From the NCBI RefSeq assembly GCF_003086295.3, contig NC_092050.1, positions 144,863,699 to 144,927,698 of the forward strand: 64,000 nucleotides of DNA. The letters are read 5' to 3'. This document shows positions 12,434 to 22,604 of the stretch, one piece after another. The notes beneath the pieces were generated by a model that was given only the letters and a program-made list of their open reading frames with translations, was not told the origin of the DNA and made no database searches. The DNA comes from Arachis hypogaea (taxonomy: Eukaryota > Streptophyta > Magnoliopsida > Fabales > Fabaceae). A program made the translations under genes and the position numbers. Position 1 is the stretch's first letter. The number at the start of each line of letters is the position of its first letter.

Positions 12434-14328
12434 TGATGAGTATTTTGGTGGAAAAATAAATTTCTCCCAAAACACACATATCTAACCGGCAAGTGCACCG
12501 GGTCGCATCAAGTAATAAAAACTCACGGGAGTGAGGTCGATCCTACAGGGATTGAAGGATTGAGCAATTTTAGTTTAGTGGTTGATTTAGTCAAGCGAAT
12601 CAAGATTTGGTTGAGTGTTTTGTGATTTGCAGAAATTAAATTGCATGGAATTAAAGAGAGCAGGAAATTAAATTGCTGAATCTTAAAGAACAAGAAATTA
12701 AATGGCAGAAACTTAGAATGCAAGAAATGTAAATTGCGGAATCTTAAAGTGCAAGAAATGTAAATGACTTGAATTGTAAAGGGGATTGGGACTTGGATTT
12801 GTAGAAATTAAACAAGGAAAAGTAAATTTGCATCAAACAAAAGAGTGAAAGAAGGTTTGGGTTGAATCGGATCTTGAAGCAGAAAAGTAAATGAACATTA
12901 AAAGCAAGAAACAAAATGTAAATTAGGAATTCAGATCTCAGGGCCCAGAGACTAGAAAACCAAGTCTAGATCTCAATGCCTTCCTAGATCCAACAAGAAC
13001 AATTGCAAGGGAATTGTAAATTGCAAAGAAAGTGGATGAAGAGCAATTAACTGAAACTGAATTTCAATTAAGCAGTAAATAAACAGAAAGATCCAAGGAT
13101 GAGATTGAAACAGAATTCCTTCAATTCTCCAACCCAAGATCCAAGACAATTGCAATTGAAATTGAAAGCAATAAAATGAAGAGGAAGAGAGTGGAATTCT
13201 CCTTCCTCCAAACTAAGAAATTAAAGATCACTTAATATCCAAAGCTCTCCGAAAACTATTATGAAAATTCCAAGGGAAAGCTCCCCGAAGAACTTGAATT
13301 CTATCCTATTTATACACTTTCTTCAAATGGTCTTCAAGCCTTGAGTTGGGCCTTTGCTCTTGGTGGAATTGGGTTGAAAGAGGCCTTGGTTGATTACTCT
13401 TGGAGATTGGAGAAGAACCAAAGTGAACCAAATGAACCGGGTTGGAGTTTTGCAAAAGTTGGACCAAAAGTTGGAGCAAAAGTTAGGGTCTAACTTTTGG
13501 TCCAACTTTTCATGTCAGCTAACATAATTTGCTGATACTCACGTTGGTGCAAAAGTTAGGGGTCTAACTTTTGCACCAACGTTAGCCTTCCTTGGTGCAC
13601 TTGTGGCGCCAACGTTAGCCTCAAAGTTAGGGGCTAACGTTGGCGCAAACTTTTGCTCCTCCCCTTGTAGTTTTCATGTGCCAACGTTAGCCTCAAAGTT
13701 AGGGGCTAACGTTGGCGCAAACTTTTGGTGCCCAGGGAGTGTTTTTCTCATGCCAACGTTAGCCTCAAAGTTAGGGGCTAACATTGGCGCAAACTTTTGG
13801 TGCCCAGGGGTGATTTTCATGTGCCAACGTTAGCCTCAAAGTTAGGGACTAATGTTGGCACAAACTTTTGGTACCCAGGGAGTGATTTTCAAGTTCCAAC
13901 GTTAGCCCAAAAGTTAGGGGCTAACGTTGGGGCTAACTTTTCACCCAAAAGTTTGTGCAAAAGTTTGAGGCTAACTTTAGGTCCAGCTTTTTGCTTCCTG
14001 GTTCAAGTTCACTTATTCCATTGTCCTCTCTTTACTCCTAGCTATTCCTTCTTGCTTCAACCTTTCTCCAAGCTTTCTTCACCTATCATTAATCAACCAA
14101 ACACATCAAAGCTATGCTTAAAATCATGAGATATTCATTCTTTCATAATATGTGACAATTATAGTATAAAACCTCATGAAATAGCATTAATTCATACATG
14201 GTTGATTAAATCAAAGGAAGCATGAAAATCTACCCAAATTAGCTTACTTGTAGCTCAAGAAAGTGCATAATTCAATTGAAAACTAAAGAAAAAGGCTAGT
14301 GAAACTAGGCTAAGATGACTTGTCATCA
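12434..14328 (-). repeat. 3' LTR of element 2
   Basis: 1895 bp. It carries a hairpin-rich segment (13458-13943): 15-bp arms at 13458-13472 and 13492-13506, 19-bp perfect arms at 13541-13559 and 13564-13582, and a five-copy ~71-bp tandem array. The ORF-like frames crossing the repeats are by-products of the repetition. Confidence 0.93.
13609..13943. repeat. 71-bp tandem inverted-repeat array in 3' LTR
   Basis: Five copies starting at 13609, 13681, 13753, 13823 and 13896. Each begins with CCAACGTTAGCC and is answered 11 bases later by GGCTAACGTTGG, so each unit folds as a 12-bp hairpin. Arms are perfect in units 1, 2 and 5 and have a few transitions in units 3 and 4. Confidence 0.85.
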
Positions 14329-14345
14329 CAACACCAAACTTAAAG
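14329..14345 (-). promoter_or_regulatory. Polypurine-tract region of element 2
   Basis: On the minus strand TTAAGTTTGGTGTTG runs into the 3' LTR start TGATGAC. It is a weak purine tract; the call rests mainly on position. Confidence 0.45.
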
Positions 14346-15897
14346 CTTGCTTGTCCCCAAGCAAGAAATGATTTATTGAGAAGAAAGAATGAAATGGAAG
14401 AGGATGTTCATGCTAGTAGAGTGTTATTGGTAGTTCATGGGGTTTTATGTGGATATGTACACACTCACCTCTTATTGACTCTTAAGCCTAGAAAGCCCCC
14501 TTCAAGCTTCAAGTAACATACTGCTATGACCTCTCATTATTCCTTTATCCTTGGCTATTATCTTGTTCATAAGCTTTATTTGAGTGTCATGTGTAGCAAG
14601 TTCATTTCCTTTTCTTTATACTTGACACATTATTCACTATAGACACTTGGCTCACATTCCTTCTTAGAACATTGATGCCCAGCACCTCTTTGGGCTACTA
14701 AATGCCTTGTAGTTAGGTTGCTCTTGATAGTGGACTTTCAGCTGATGATCCCGGGTTAGTTAACCCAAGTCACCGAGTGTTGATGCACTCCAAAGAACTT
14801 AGTAGTCCAAGCAGATCCTAATACAAAGACACCACAGGCATATATTCTAAGGTTCAAGCTATTGGTGTCCAGCTTTGTTTCTTTTTGTTTTCTTTTGTTC
14901 TGCCACTCTTTGGCTATTTCTTTTTCTCCCTTTTTTCTTTCTTTTTGTTTTTCTTTCTAACCAAGGAGTTTTATTCGATTGAGATTCATAGACAGTAGCT
15001 ACTTTCTACTTAAGAGGAGACATCCTAGTTCTCTTATTCACTAAAAGTGAGCTATCATACAATCACACATACATACCACCACTTACTTTTATTGTACTTC
15101 TATCTAACAGAGAACTATCTCACTTCACATTCAAACATTTCTTTTATTGAATTGAAAATGCAGGGGATAAAGCATGCTTTTTGTCAAGTGAAAGTAAACA
15201 CACAAGCACACACTTAGACTAGCTTACTTATTTTAAGAGTGATTCTACTTGTACTAGATGAACACTTTAGCAAGACACAAGTCAAAGCATTTTTCAACAG
15301 CAAGAGTTAAGTGTAGATACAACTTATTGGTTTGCAGTTCCTTTGTCCTTCCTTCTGCTGTGCCCTTTTGAGTTATGATGCATAGTGTCTTCAAATGGTA
15401 GTGAATTCCCTGCACAATTCTCAAAAGTTGCTTGCTTCTCAAGCCCTTAGGTAATTGGTTAGTGTGCAAGACTTTCTTATAGGCTTTTGAACTTACTTTG
15501 GTGTGTGAACACCAAACTTAGTCCCTCGCCACTGCCTCTGATGCATCAAGTTAACCACATGTGAAATCCTTGTGTCTTTGCTAAAGGCAATAAAACTAAA
15601 AACTAGAAACAGACAATGATTAAATGATTCATCTGATTGCTTGGAGCTAGCAACCCTTTATGCAGAAGGTGAGAATGTGTTTGTAAATGAGATTTCGGTG
15701 GAACACCAAACTTAGAATCCTTCATTCTCCCTTAAATTGTTTTGGTGTGCAACACCAAACTTAGCTCCTTACAATACAGGTGAATCTACTTAACCTTTTT
15801 ATTGAACTAGCTATAAAAAAAAGAACTACCTCAGGTTGGGTTGCCTCCCAACAAGCGCTCTTTTAATGTCACTAGCTTGACATCCTTCATTCTTTGA
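14346..15897 (-). other. Non-coding 3' internal region of element 2
   Basis: About 1.5 kb between the ORF stop and the LTR. No coding domain is seen. The phrase ACACCAAACTTA recurs (about 14331, 15509, 15702, 15750), which on the sense strand is TAAGTTTGGTGT, the same core as the polypurine region. This suggests duplicated or decayed PPT-like segments. Confidence 0.5.
15835..15852 (-). other. Hairpin downstream of ORF, element 2
   Basis: On the minus strand GTTGGG-AGGCAA-CCCAAC, 45 bases past the ORF stop, preceded by GCGCTT. It is the counterpart of 3548-3565 in element 1. Confidence 0.6.
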
Positions 15898-18876
15898 TCA
15901 TGGGGGCTGAAAATCATAGTGCCTCAACTTTTCTCCTCTTACTGTGAACTTCCTTCCAGTCTCCTCTTTGATGATCTCTAAGTGTTCAAGTGAAAGGACC
16001 CGGTTCACAGTGTAATATTCAAATAATTGTGGAGACATCTTCATTGGTTGTGTGTTTAACACTACTTTATCCCCTGGTGAAAAGCCTTCAGTGGGGATTT
16101 TCTTGTTTTTCCACCCTTTTGGCCTCTTCTTCTTCTCTTCTTTCTTAGGAGATGATTCATGCCTTGGTGGTTCTTTATCTGGAATGTTGAGGTTCTCATC
16201 TGGGGGTTTTGGATCTAGTTCCCCCTTGATTTCTTTGGTCTGTTGCACCATCTCCACTTCTTTCAAGCATGGATGTAGAAGTCTTGGAGTTAACTCATTG
16301 ACTACCTCCTTCAAACTTTGATCTCTGGCCTTATCCTCCGCACACTCTTCTTCTTGAGTGGGCTCATGTGGGGTTTTAAAAACATGGAATGCTAGGTGCT
16401 CATCATGCACTCTCAGCAACAATTCCCCTTTTTCAACATCTATCAATGCTCTGCCCATAGCAAGAAAAGGCCTCCCCAAGATGATGGGAGTGTTAGGGTC
16501 TTCCTCCATATCCAGGATGACAAAATCAACTGGGAGAAGAAATTTTTCCACTTTTACCAGCACATTCTCTACAACTCCAAGTGCTTGTTGAATGGACTTG
16601 TCAGCCATTTGAAGAGTTATTCGAGTGGGTTTCAGCTCAAAAATTTTAAGCTTCCTCATAAGAGATAGAGGCATCAAGTTTATACTTGCACCAAGGTCAC
16701 AGAATGATTTCTCAATAGTTATGTTTCCTATGGTACAAGGTATATAAAACCTTCCAGGATCATCCTTCTTCTCTGGTAGACCTCTTTGGAGAATAGCACT
16801 ACACTCCATTGTCATTTCAATAATCTGTCCTTCCTTGAAGGGTCTTTTCTTTGTTAGCACTTCTTTCATAAATTTAGCATATAATGGCATCTGTTCAAGT
16901 GCTTCTAAGAAAGGAATATTGATGCTGAGTGTCTTGAATATGTTCAGGAACTTTGAGTATTGCTTATCCTCGTTTTCTTTTTTGAATCTTTGAGGATATG
17001 GAAGTTTGGGGATATATGGCTTCATCCCTTCCTTCTTTTCTTGTAGTTGTGTTTCAGGGATGTCCTTATCTCTCTTTGAGCTTTTTGCATTCTTGATCTT
17101 TCTATCCTCTTCACTTCTCTCTTCTGTCTCTTCTTGTGGAACTTCTCTGTTGTGTTCTTCTTGATTGATGGCTTCCTTCTCCCTAGTCTTTTCACTTCCC
17201 ACTATGATTGCTTTGCACTCCTCCCACTTTGTAGCTTTTCCTTTGTCCTTTGGATTGGAGATTGTATCACTTGGGAGAACATTAGTTGGCCGTTCAGCTT
17301 GTTTGGCCAATTGTCCCACTTGTCGTTCAAGGCTCTTCATGGTAGCTTCATTTCTCTCTTGCATTTTGACCAAGCTTTGAGTGGACTGAGCAATTGCTTG
17401 TATGGCTGCCTCAAGACTTGAAATTCTACTTTCATGATGGTCTATTGGTGGTATGATGGGGGTGGAATGTGGTTGCTGGAAGTTATTTGTAGGGGTAGTG
17501 TGGTAGTTTTGGGGGTTAGATGTTGGTGCGGAAATGCTATTTTGATGAGTTTGTGGATTGTGGTGGGGTGGTTGATATGTATTTTGTGGTTTCTTGTATT
17601 GATTATTATTAGTGTTTTGCTGGTTGTGGTTTGAGTAAGTTGTGTTTCTTGAGTTGTTTTGGTTTGAGTTTTTCTGCCACGGTTGCTGGCTGTGGGTGTG
17701 GTTATCTCCCCATCTGAGATTTGGATGGTTCTTCCAGGATGGATTGTGGGTGTCACCATAGACTTTATTTTGGCCGGAGCTTTGGTTATGCACATATTGA
17801 GGTTGCTCCTGCTGCTGATCTTCTTGGTTTTCTTCATTTTGCCCCCATTTAGTTGATGGTTGGCTTGTATTCACTGTTGCAACTTGCAAGCTATCAATCT
17901 TTTTAGCCATCTGCTCAAATTGTTGTTGAATCTGCTCCTGCATTATCTTGTTTTGAGCTAGGAGGATGTCAACCCCTTCCATTTCTAACACTCCTTTCCT
18001 TAGTGATGGTTGGCGTTGTCTCTGATGGCCAAAGAAATATTGGTTGTTAGCCACCATGTCAATAAGATTTTGAGCTTCTTCTGCTGTTTTCATCAGTTGC
18101 AATGATCCTCCAGCTGAGTGGTCAAGTGATTCTTGAGCCTTTAGAGTGAGTCCTTCATAGAAGTTCTGTAGCTTGTCCCACTCAGTGAACATTTCTGGTG
18201 GACATTTCCTCAGCAGAGCCTTGTATCTTTCCCATGCTTCATACAGATTTTCAGCATCCAATTGCGTGAATGTTTGCACCTCAGTCTTCAGCCTGATGAC
18301 TCTTTGAGGTGGATAGAATTTGGCTAGAAACTTAGTTATCAAGTCATCCCAACTAGTGATGCTTCCTTGGGGAAAAGTTTCAAGCCATTGTGCGGCCTTG
18401 TCCCTTAATGAGAACGGGAACAGCAGAAGCTTGTAAGTTTCAGGATTCACACCATTGGACTTGACAGTGTCACAAATCCTTAAGAAGGTAGATAGATGTT
18501 GATTTGGATCCTCTAAAGGTCCTCCCCCAAAAGAGCAATTGTTTTGGACTAAAGTGATGAGTTGTGGCTTTAATTCAAAGTTATTTGTATTGACATTAGG
18601 GGTGAGAATGCTGCTTCCACAATGTCTAGCATTTGCAAAGGTATAGGAAGCCAAGACTCTCCTCTGGGGTTGACCATTGTTGTTGGCCATTCTCACTGGT
18701 GGATTTGTTGGATTTGTTGAGTGTTCCTCCAATTCATGATATTCTTCATCTGATTCTTCCTCTCCAGCAACATTTTTTTCTCTTGCTTCTCTTCTTAGCC
18801 TTCGGAGGATTCTTTCGTCAGTTTCATGAAAGGTAGGGATCTCTCTTCTTGTATCTGACATACAATCAAAACACAA
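15898..18876 (-). CDS. Gag-protease polyprotein of Athila-like element
   Basis: 992 codons, intact. MSDTRREIPTF at codon 6 (18861) is the more likely start, the first five residues being an upstream extension. The retrotransposon gag domain spans about residues 120-285 (FSLRDKAAQWL, SWDDLITKFLAKFYPP, NFYEGL). An Asn/Gln/His-rich linker covers about 340-470, with a coiled-coil-like stretch at about 485-530. The aspartic protease region is about 710-830 with CDLGASINLMP (active Asp at about 727) and ILGRPFL at 800. A zinc knuckle was not seen. The last ~60 residues (FSPGDKVVLNTQP ... YYTVNRVLSLEHLE ... KFTVRGEKLRHYD) follow a Lys-rich hinge and resemble the tail found after the polymerase in related elements, so reverse transcriptase and integrase may have been cut out in frame. 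That last point is inferred. Confidence 0.9.
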   Translation of the reverse strand: MCFDCMSDTRREIPTFHETDERILRRLRREAREKNVAGEEESDEEYHELEEHSTNPTNPPVRMANNNGQPQRRVLASYTFANARHCGSSILTPNVNTNNFELKPQLITLVQNNCSFGGGPLEDPNQHLSTFLRICDTVKSNGVNPETYKLLLFPFSLRDKAAQWLETFPQGSITSWDDLITKFLAKFYPPQRVIRLKTEVQTFTQLDAENLYEAWERYKALLRKCPPEMFTEWDKLQNFYEGLTLKAQESLDHSAGGSLQLMKTAEEAQNLIDMVANNQYFFGHQRQRQPSLRKGVLEMEGVDILLAQNKIMQEQIQQQFEQMAKKIDSLQVATVNTSQPSTKWGQNEENQEDQQQEQPQYVHNQSSGQNKVYGDTHNPSWKNHPNLRWGDNHTHSQQPWQKNSNQNNSRNTTYSNHNQQNTNNNQYKKPQNTYQPPHHNPQTHQNSISAPTSNPQNYHTTPTNNFQQPHSTPIIPPIDHHESRISSLEAAIQAIAQSTQSLVKMQERNEATMKSLERQVGQLAKQAERPTNVLPSDTISNPKDKGKATKWEECKAIIVGSEKTREKEAINQEEHNREVPQEETEERSEEDRKIKNAKSSKRDKDIPETQLQEKKEGMKPYIPKLPYPQRFKKENEDKQYSKFLNIFKTLSINIPFLEALEQMPLYAKFMKEVLTKKRPFKEGQIIEMTMECSAILQRGLPEKKDDPGRFYIPCTIGNITIEKSFCDLGASINLMPLSLMRKLKIFELKPTRITLQMADKSIQQALGVVENVLVKVEKFLLPVDFVILDMEEDPNTPIILGRPFLAMGRALIDVEKGELLLRVHDEHLAFHVFKTPHEPTQEEECAEDKARDQSLKEVVNELTPRLLHPCLKEVEMVQQTKEIKGELDPKPPDENLNIPDKEPPRHESSPKKEEKKKRPKGWKNKKIPTEGFSPGDKVVLNTQPMKMSPQLFEYYTVNRVLSLEHLEIIKEETGRKFTVRGEKLRHYDFQPP

Positions 18877-19049
18877 GAATCACACAATACCAGAAAAGCA
18901 ATAATACTTCAATCCATGGCTGAAGTGAAATATTAGATAGCTTAGGCAAAAATTCAAACAGTTAGTGGGTTAATTGAAAATTAAAGGAACAGAAAATAAA
19001 AATGCTAGATCTAAATCACCACCTCACTTAATCATTGTCAATCTAATCA

Positions 19050-19068
19050 ATCCCCGGCAACGGCGCCA
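19050..19068 (-). promoter_or_regulatory. Primer-binding site of element 2, tRNA-Asp type
   Basis: Plus-strand ATCCCCGGCAACGGCGCCA is the 3' end of plant tRNA-Asp; read on the minus strand it is the PBS, six bases from the 5' LTR (19075). Confidence 0.9.
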
Positions 19069-19074
19069 AAAAAT

Positions 19075-20969
19075 TGATGAGTATTTTGGTGGAAAAATAA
19101 ATTTCTCCCAAAACACACAAATCTAACCGGCAAGTGCACCGGGTCGCATCAAGTAATAAAAACTCACGGGAGTGAGGTCGATCCTACAGGGATTGAAGGA
19201 TTGAGCAATTTTAGTTTAGTGGTTGATTTAGTCAAGCGAATCAAGATTTGGTTGAGTGTTTTGTGATTTGCAGAAATTAAATTGCATGGAATTAAAGAGA
19301 GCAAGAAATTAAATTGCTGAATCTTAAAGAACAAGAAATTAAATGGCAGAAACTTAGAATGCAAGAAATGTAAATTGCGGAATCTTAAAGTGCAAGAAAT
19401 GTAAATGACTTGAATTGTAAAGGGGATTGGGACTTGGATTTGCAGAAATTAAACAAGGAAAAGTAAATTTGCATCAAACAAAAGAGTGAAAGAAGGTTTG
19501 GGTTGAATCGGATCTTGAAGCAGAAAAGTAAATGAACATTAAAAGCAAGAAACAAAATGTAAATTAGGAATTCAGATCTCAGGGCCCAGAGACTAGAAAA
19601 CCAAGTCTAGATCTCAATGCCTTCCTAGATCCAACAAGAACAATTGCAAGGGAATTGTAAATTGCAAAGAAAGTGGATGAAGAGCAATTAACTGAAACTG
19701 AATTTCAATTAAGCAGTAAATAAACAGAAAGATCCAAGGATGAGATTGAAACAGAATTCCTTCAATTCTCCAACCCAAGATCCAAGACAATTGCAATTGA
19801 AATTGAAAGCAATAAAATGAAGAGGAAGAGAGTGGAATTCTCCTTCCTCCAAACTAAGAAATTAAAGATCACTCAATATCCAAAGCTCTCCGAAAACTAT
19901 TATGAAAATTCCAAGGGAAAGCTCCCCGAAGAACTTGAATTCTATCCTATTTATACACTTTCTTCAAATGGTCTTCAAGCCTTGAGTTGGGCCTTTGCTC
20001 TTGGTGGAATTGGGTTGAAAGAGGCCTTGGTTGATTACTCTTGGAGATTGGAGAAGAACCAAAGTGAACCAAATGAACCGGGTTGGAGTTTTGCAAAAGT
20101 TGGACCAAAAGTTGGAGCAAAAGTTAGGGTCTAACTTTTGGTCCAACTTTTCATGTCAGCTAACATAATTTGCTGATACTCACGTTGGTGCAAAAGTTAG
20201 GGGTCTAACTTTTGCACCAACGTTAGCCTTCCTTGGTGCACTTGTGGCGCCAACGTTAGCCTCAAAGTTAGGGGCTAACGTTGGCGCAAACTTTTGCTCC
20301 TCCCCTTGTAGTTTTCATGTGCCAACGTTAGCCTCAAAGTTAGGGGCTAACGTTGGCGCGAACTTTTGGTGCCTATGGAGTGTTTTTCTCATGCCAACGT
20401 TAGCCTCAAAGTTAGGGGCTAACGTTGGCGCAAACTTTTGGTGCCCAGGGGTGATTTTCATGTGCCAACGTTAGCCTCAAAGTTAGGGGCTAACGTTGGT
20501 GCAAACTTTTGGTACCCAGGGAGTGATTTTCAAGTTCCAACGTTAGCCCAAAAGTTACGGGCTAACGTTGGGGCTAACTTTTCACCCAAAAGTTTGTGCA
20601 AAAGTTTGAGGCTAACTTTAGGTCCAGCTTTTTGCTTCCTGGTTCAAGTTCACTTATTCCATTGTCCTCTCTTTACTCCTAGCTATTCCTTCTTGCTTCA
20701 ACCTTTCTCCAAGCTTTCTTCACCTATCATTAATCAACCAAACACATCAAAGCTATGCTTAAAATCATGAGATATTCATTCTTTCATAATATGTGACAAT
20801 TATAGTATAAAACCTCATGAAATAGCATTAATTCATACATGGTTGATTAAATCAAAGGAAGCATGAAAATCTACCCAAATTAGCTTACTTGTAGCTCAAG
20901 AAAGTGCATAATTCAATTGAAAACTAAAGAAAAAGGCTAGTGAAACTAGGCTAAGATGACTTGTCATCA
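19075..20969 (-). repeat. 5' LTR of element 2
   Basis: 1895 bp, collinear with 12434-14328. It repeats the hairpin-rich block at 20099-20584. In this copy units 3 and 4 of the 71-bp array have perfect or better-matched arms, so most differences between the two LTRs fall inside the array. Confidence 0.93.
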
Positions 20970-21731
20970 AACACCTCAAGCATTTTCGAACCACAAGCTC
21001 GACAACTCCAGCCCCCTCACCAACGATACCCAACCTCCAAAGCTAATCCTCTAGCTTCTACTTTCTCAAATTAACTCCAACCGATAACCAATTTCAATCT
21101 AACATCACAATTATCACTATAATCAATATAGAGTTCACTAAATCAACATCTCACAAAAGGTTGGAGGGTTCTTACCTGACCCATAGCTCAAACAAGCTAA
21201 ACCCGACAATACTTGCAGGTTAACTCGAATCTAAACACCAAAATCATGCAAAATTCAACTTAATTTCACATTGGGTTTCAAAATTGGGGAAGAGAAAATT
21301 GAAAAAGAAAACATGGATTCCTTACCAAATTGACCACTGGGCTTTGTAGAGTTCGACGTTGCGGTCGCGTGGCCATAAACAGTGCAGCGATCGGAGCTCC
21401 AGATCAAAAGTTATATGAGGTTGAATTATTGAGTGAGGGTTTGGTCTCCGGTCTCCATCCTCCTCCCTCATGCAAGCTTTCTGCGTTGGTTTCATCTAGA
21501 GGAGAGAAGAAGAGCTGAAGCTCTTTTATGTCATTGAATTGGATTGGGCCTTGAGCCCAATACGGGCCCAGTTTGACCCAATCGTGGGCCAAACTCTTTA
21601 AAATTAGTGTCGAAATTCTTATGTTAATTAGCTCTATCACATTAAACTATAAAATTTTATTTTCTAATTCTTTAGTTTCATAATTAACTTACTGGCTAAT
21701 CAGTTACTAATTTCTTGGGTCTTACAGCTTG

Positions 21732-22008
21732 AACCTTATCCCAGAAAAATGGCTTTAGCTTGGCTTTAGGAGCATCAACTTCACTTGCGCCAACTTCAAC
21801 GTTCTCCATAGTTTTTGGTTTGCTAGCCCTGATTGGAGGTGGGTGAGGAGGAGGTGTACCACCCTTCGGAGGTGGCGGAGGGCGAGTATCAGGTTTGGCA
21901 CCAGCTGGAGTTGGGGGAGATGGAGGAGGACTAGGTTTCGCACCTGTTTATGCAAGAGGTAGTGATGGTGGAGGACTAGGTTTGGCCCCAACTGGTGCAG
22001 GAGGTGAT
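21732..22008 (-). pseudogene. Formin FH1 region and start of FH2
   Basis: The minus strand reads a proline-rich FH1 stretch (PSPPPSPPTPAGAKP, RPPPPPKGGTPPPHPPP), then IRASKPKTMENVEVGASEVD and KLKPFFWDKVQA, the canonical start of a plant FH2 domain. It continues at 10656 (NSDQSMVWN) on the far side of the 11 kb insertion. FH1 binds profilin-actin. A TAA near 21950 interrupts the proline-rich frame. Upstream of 22008 the match ends abruptly where the tandem-array sequence begins, so the N-terminal membrane or PTEN part of the gene is missing. Confidence 0.85.
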
Positions 22009-22417
22009 GGTTCTTAGATGGAAAAGAAAAAACAAAATATAGAATTTGTGTAGTTTAGTGTTTCTGAGTGATACTTGTTAGAAAAACAAAGTAATTAACA
22101 AGACATAATAATCATAGACAAATTAAAAATGCATGCAAATGCTATTGTGACAGAATTACATATACTGTCATTTTATCTTATCTGTTTTTTATTATATTTT
22201 TAATAGGTTGATTGAGTGTCTGGGAAACAAAAAGTTGTGTATAGTTGCTGTCCACATCTATGTCTATGTCTATGATAAATATGAATACCGTGACGAATAT
22301 TTACTATTTATTTAGTGAGATACAAAATTTGAAATAACATTATACAAAATACATGTATCTAATGTATTATCACAGATTAAACATGAAACATAAAGTTTTA
22401 TTATGATTTTGTTGCTT

Positions 22418-22604
22418 TAACCTAGTTGGATTGGTCTATTAGTTAGCTCACCACTCCGGTTAAGCAAGAGTCGGGAGATGGAATACTGCTTTATGCATGC
22501 AGCAACGTATTGGCTAGCAACAAATTATTAAATAGATTTTCGATCCGAAACAGATTAATGCTTAGTCTGCTGGATTAGGAGATACCGTGGAAAACCAAAA
22601 AATA
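22418..22604 (+). mobile_element. SINE, copy in unit 0
   Basis: 187 bp tRNA-derived SINE with an A-box-like TTGGTCTATTAGTTAGCTCA and a degenerate B-box region. It is bounded by the 12-bp target-site duplication ATTTTGTTGCTT (22406-22417 and 22605-22616). The same insertion is in every unit. Confidence 0.8.

Larger units (their letters stand above)
12434..20969 (-). mobile_element. Athila-like LTR element with gag-protease only (element 2)
   Basis: 8536 bp, flanked by TSD AACAC (12429-12433 and 20970-20974). Both LTRs are 1895 bp (TGATGAGT...TTGTCATCA on the plus strand). The tRNA-Asp primer-binding site lies next to the right LTR, so the element reads right to left. It has one long intact ORF of 992 codons with gag and aspartic protease. 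No reverse transcriptase, RNase H or integrase core is present; only 1.5 kb of non-coding DNA separates the ORF from the 3' LTR. By eye the LTRs differ at about 13 positions (about 0.7%), so it is very young. An element lacking polymerase that jumped so recently must use proteins from a relative. It is nested in the solo LTR, which is nested in the formin pseudogene. Confidence 0.95.
10662..21726 (-). mobile_element. Solo-LTR-like element, interrupted by element 2
   Basis: The ends are TGTAACACCC (10662) and GGGTCTTACA (21726), with TSD GCTTG. Read on the minus strand this is TGTAAGACCC...GGGTGTTACA, the same termini as the insertions at 23444-26559, 38367-42136 and 42144-45445. Without the nested element 2 and its TSD it is about 2.5 kb (10662-12433 plus 20975-21726). 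No PBS, PPT or coding domain is seen, so a solo LTR left by LTR-LTR recombination is the best reading. Long LTRs with TGTAA..TTACA ends suggest a Ty3-gypsy family (Tekay/Del-like is a guess). It sits inside a formin exon right after the KVQA codons. Confidence 0.8.

Noticed and set aside
13609..13943. CRISPR-like regular repeats
   Set aside because: Plant DNA, 71-bp tandem units with no unique spacers, located in an LTR.
16052..18836. Plus-strand ORFs across the gag-protease region
   Set aside because: Antisense shadows of the 992-codon frame.
22418..22604. Possible tRNA genes in each unit
   Set aside because: A-box- and B-box-like words are present, but there is no cloverleaf or acceptor stem, and the piece has a 12-bp TSD: it is a tRNA-derived SINE.
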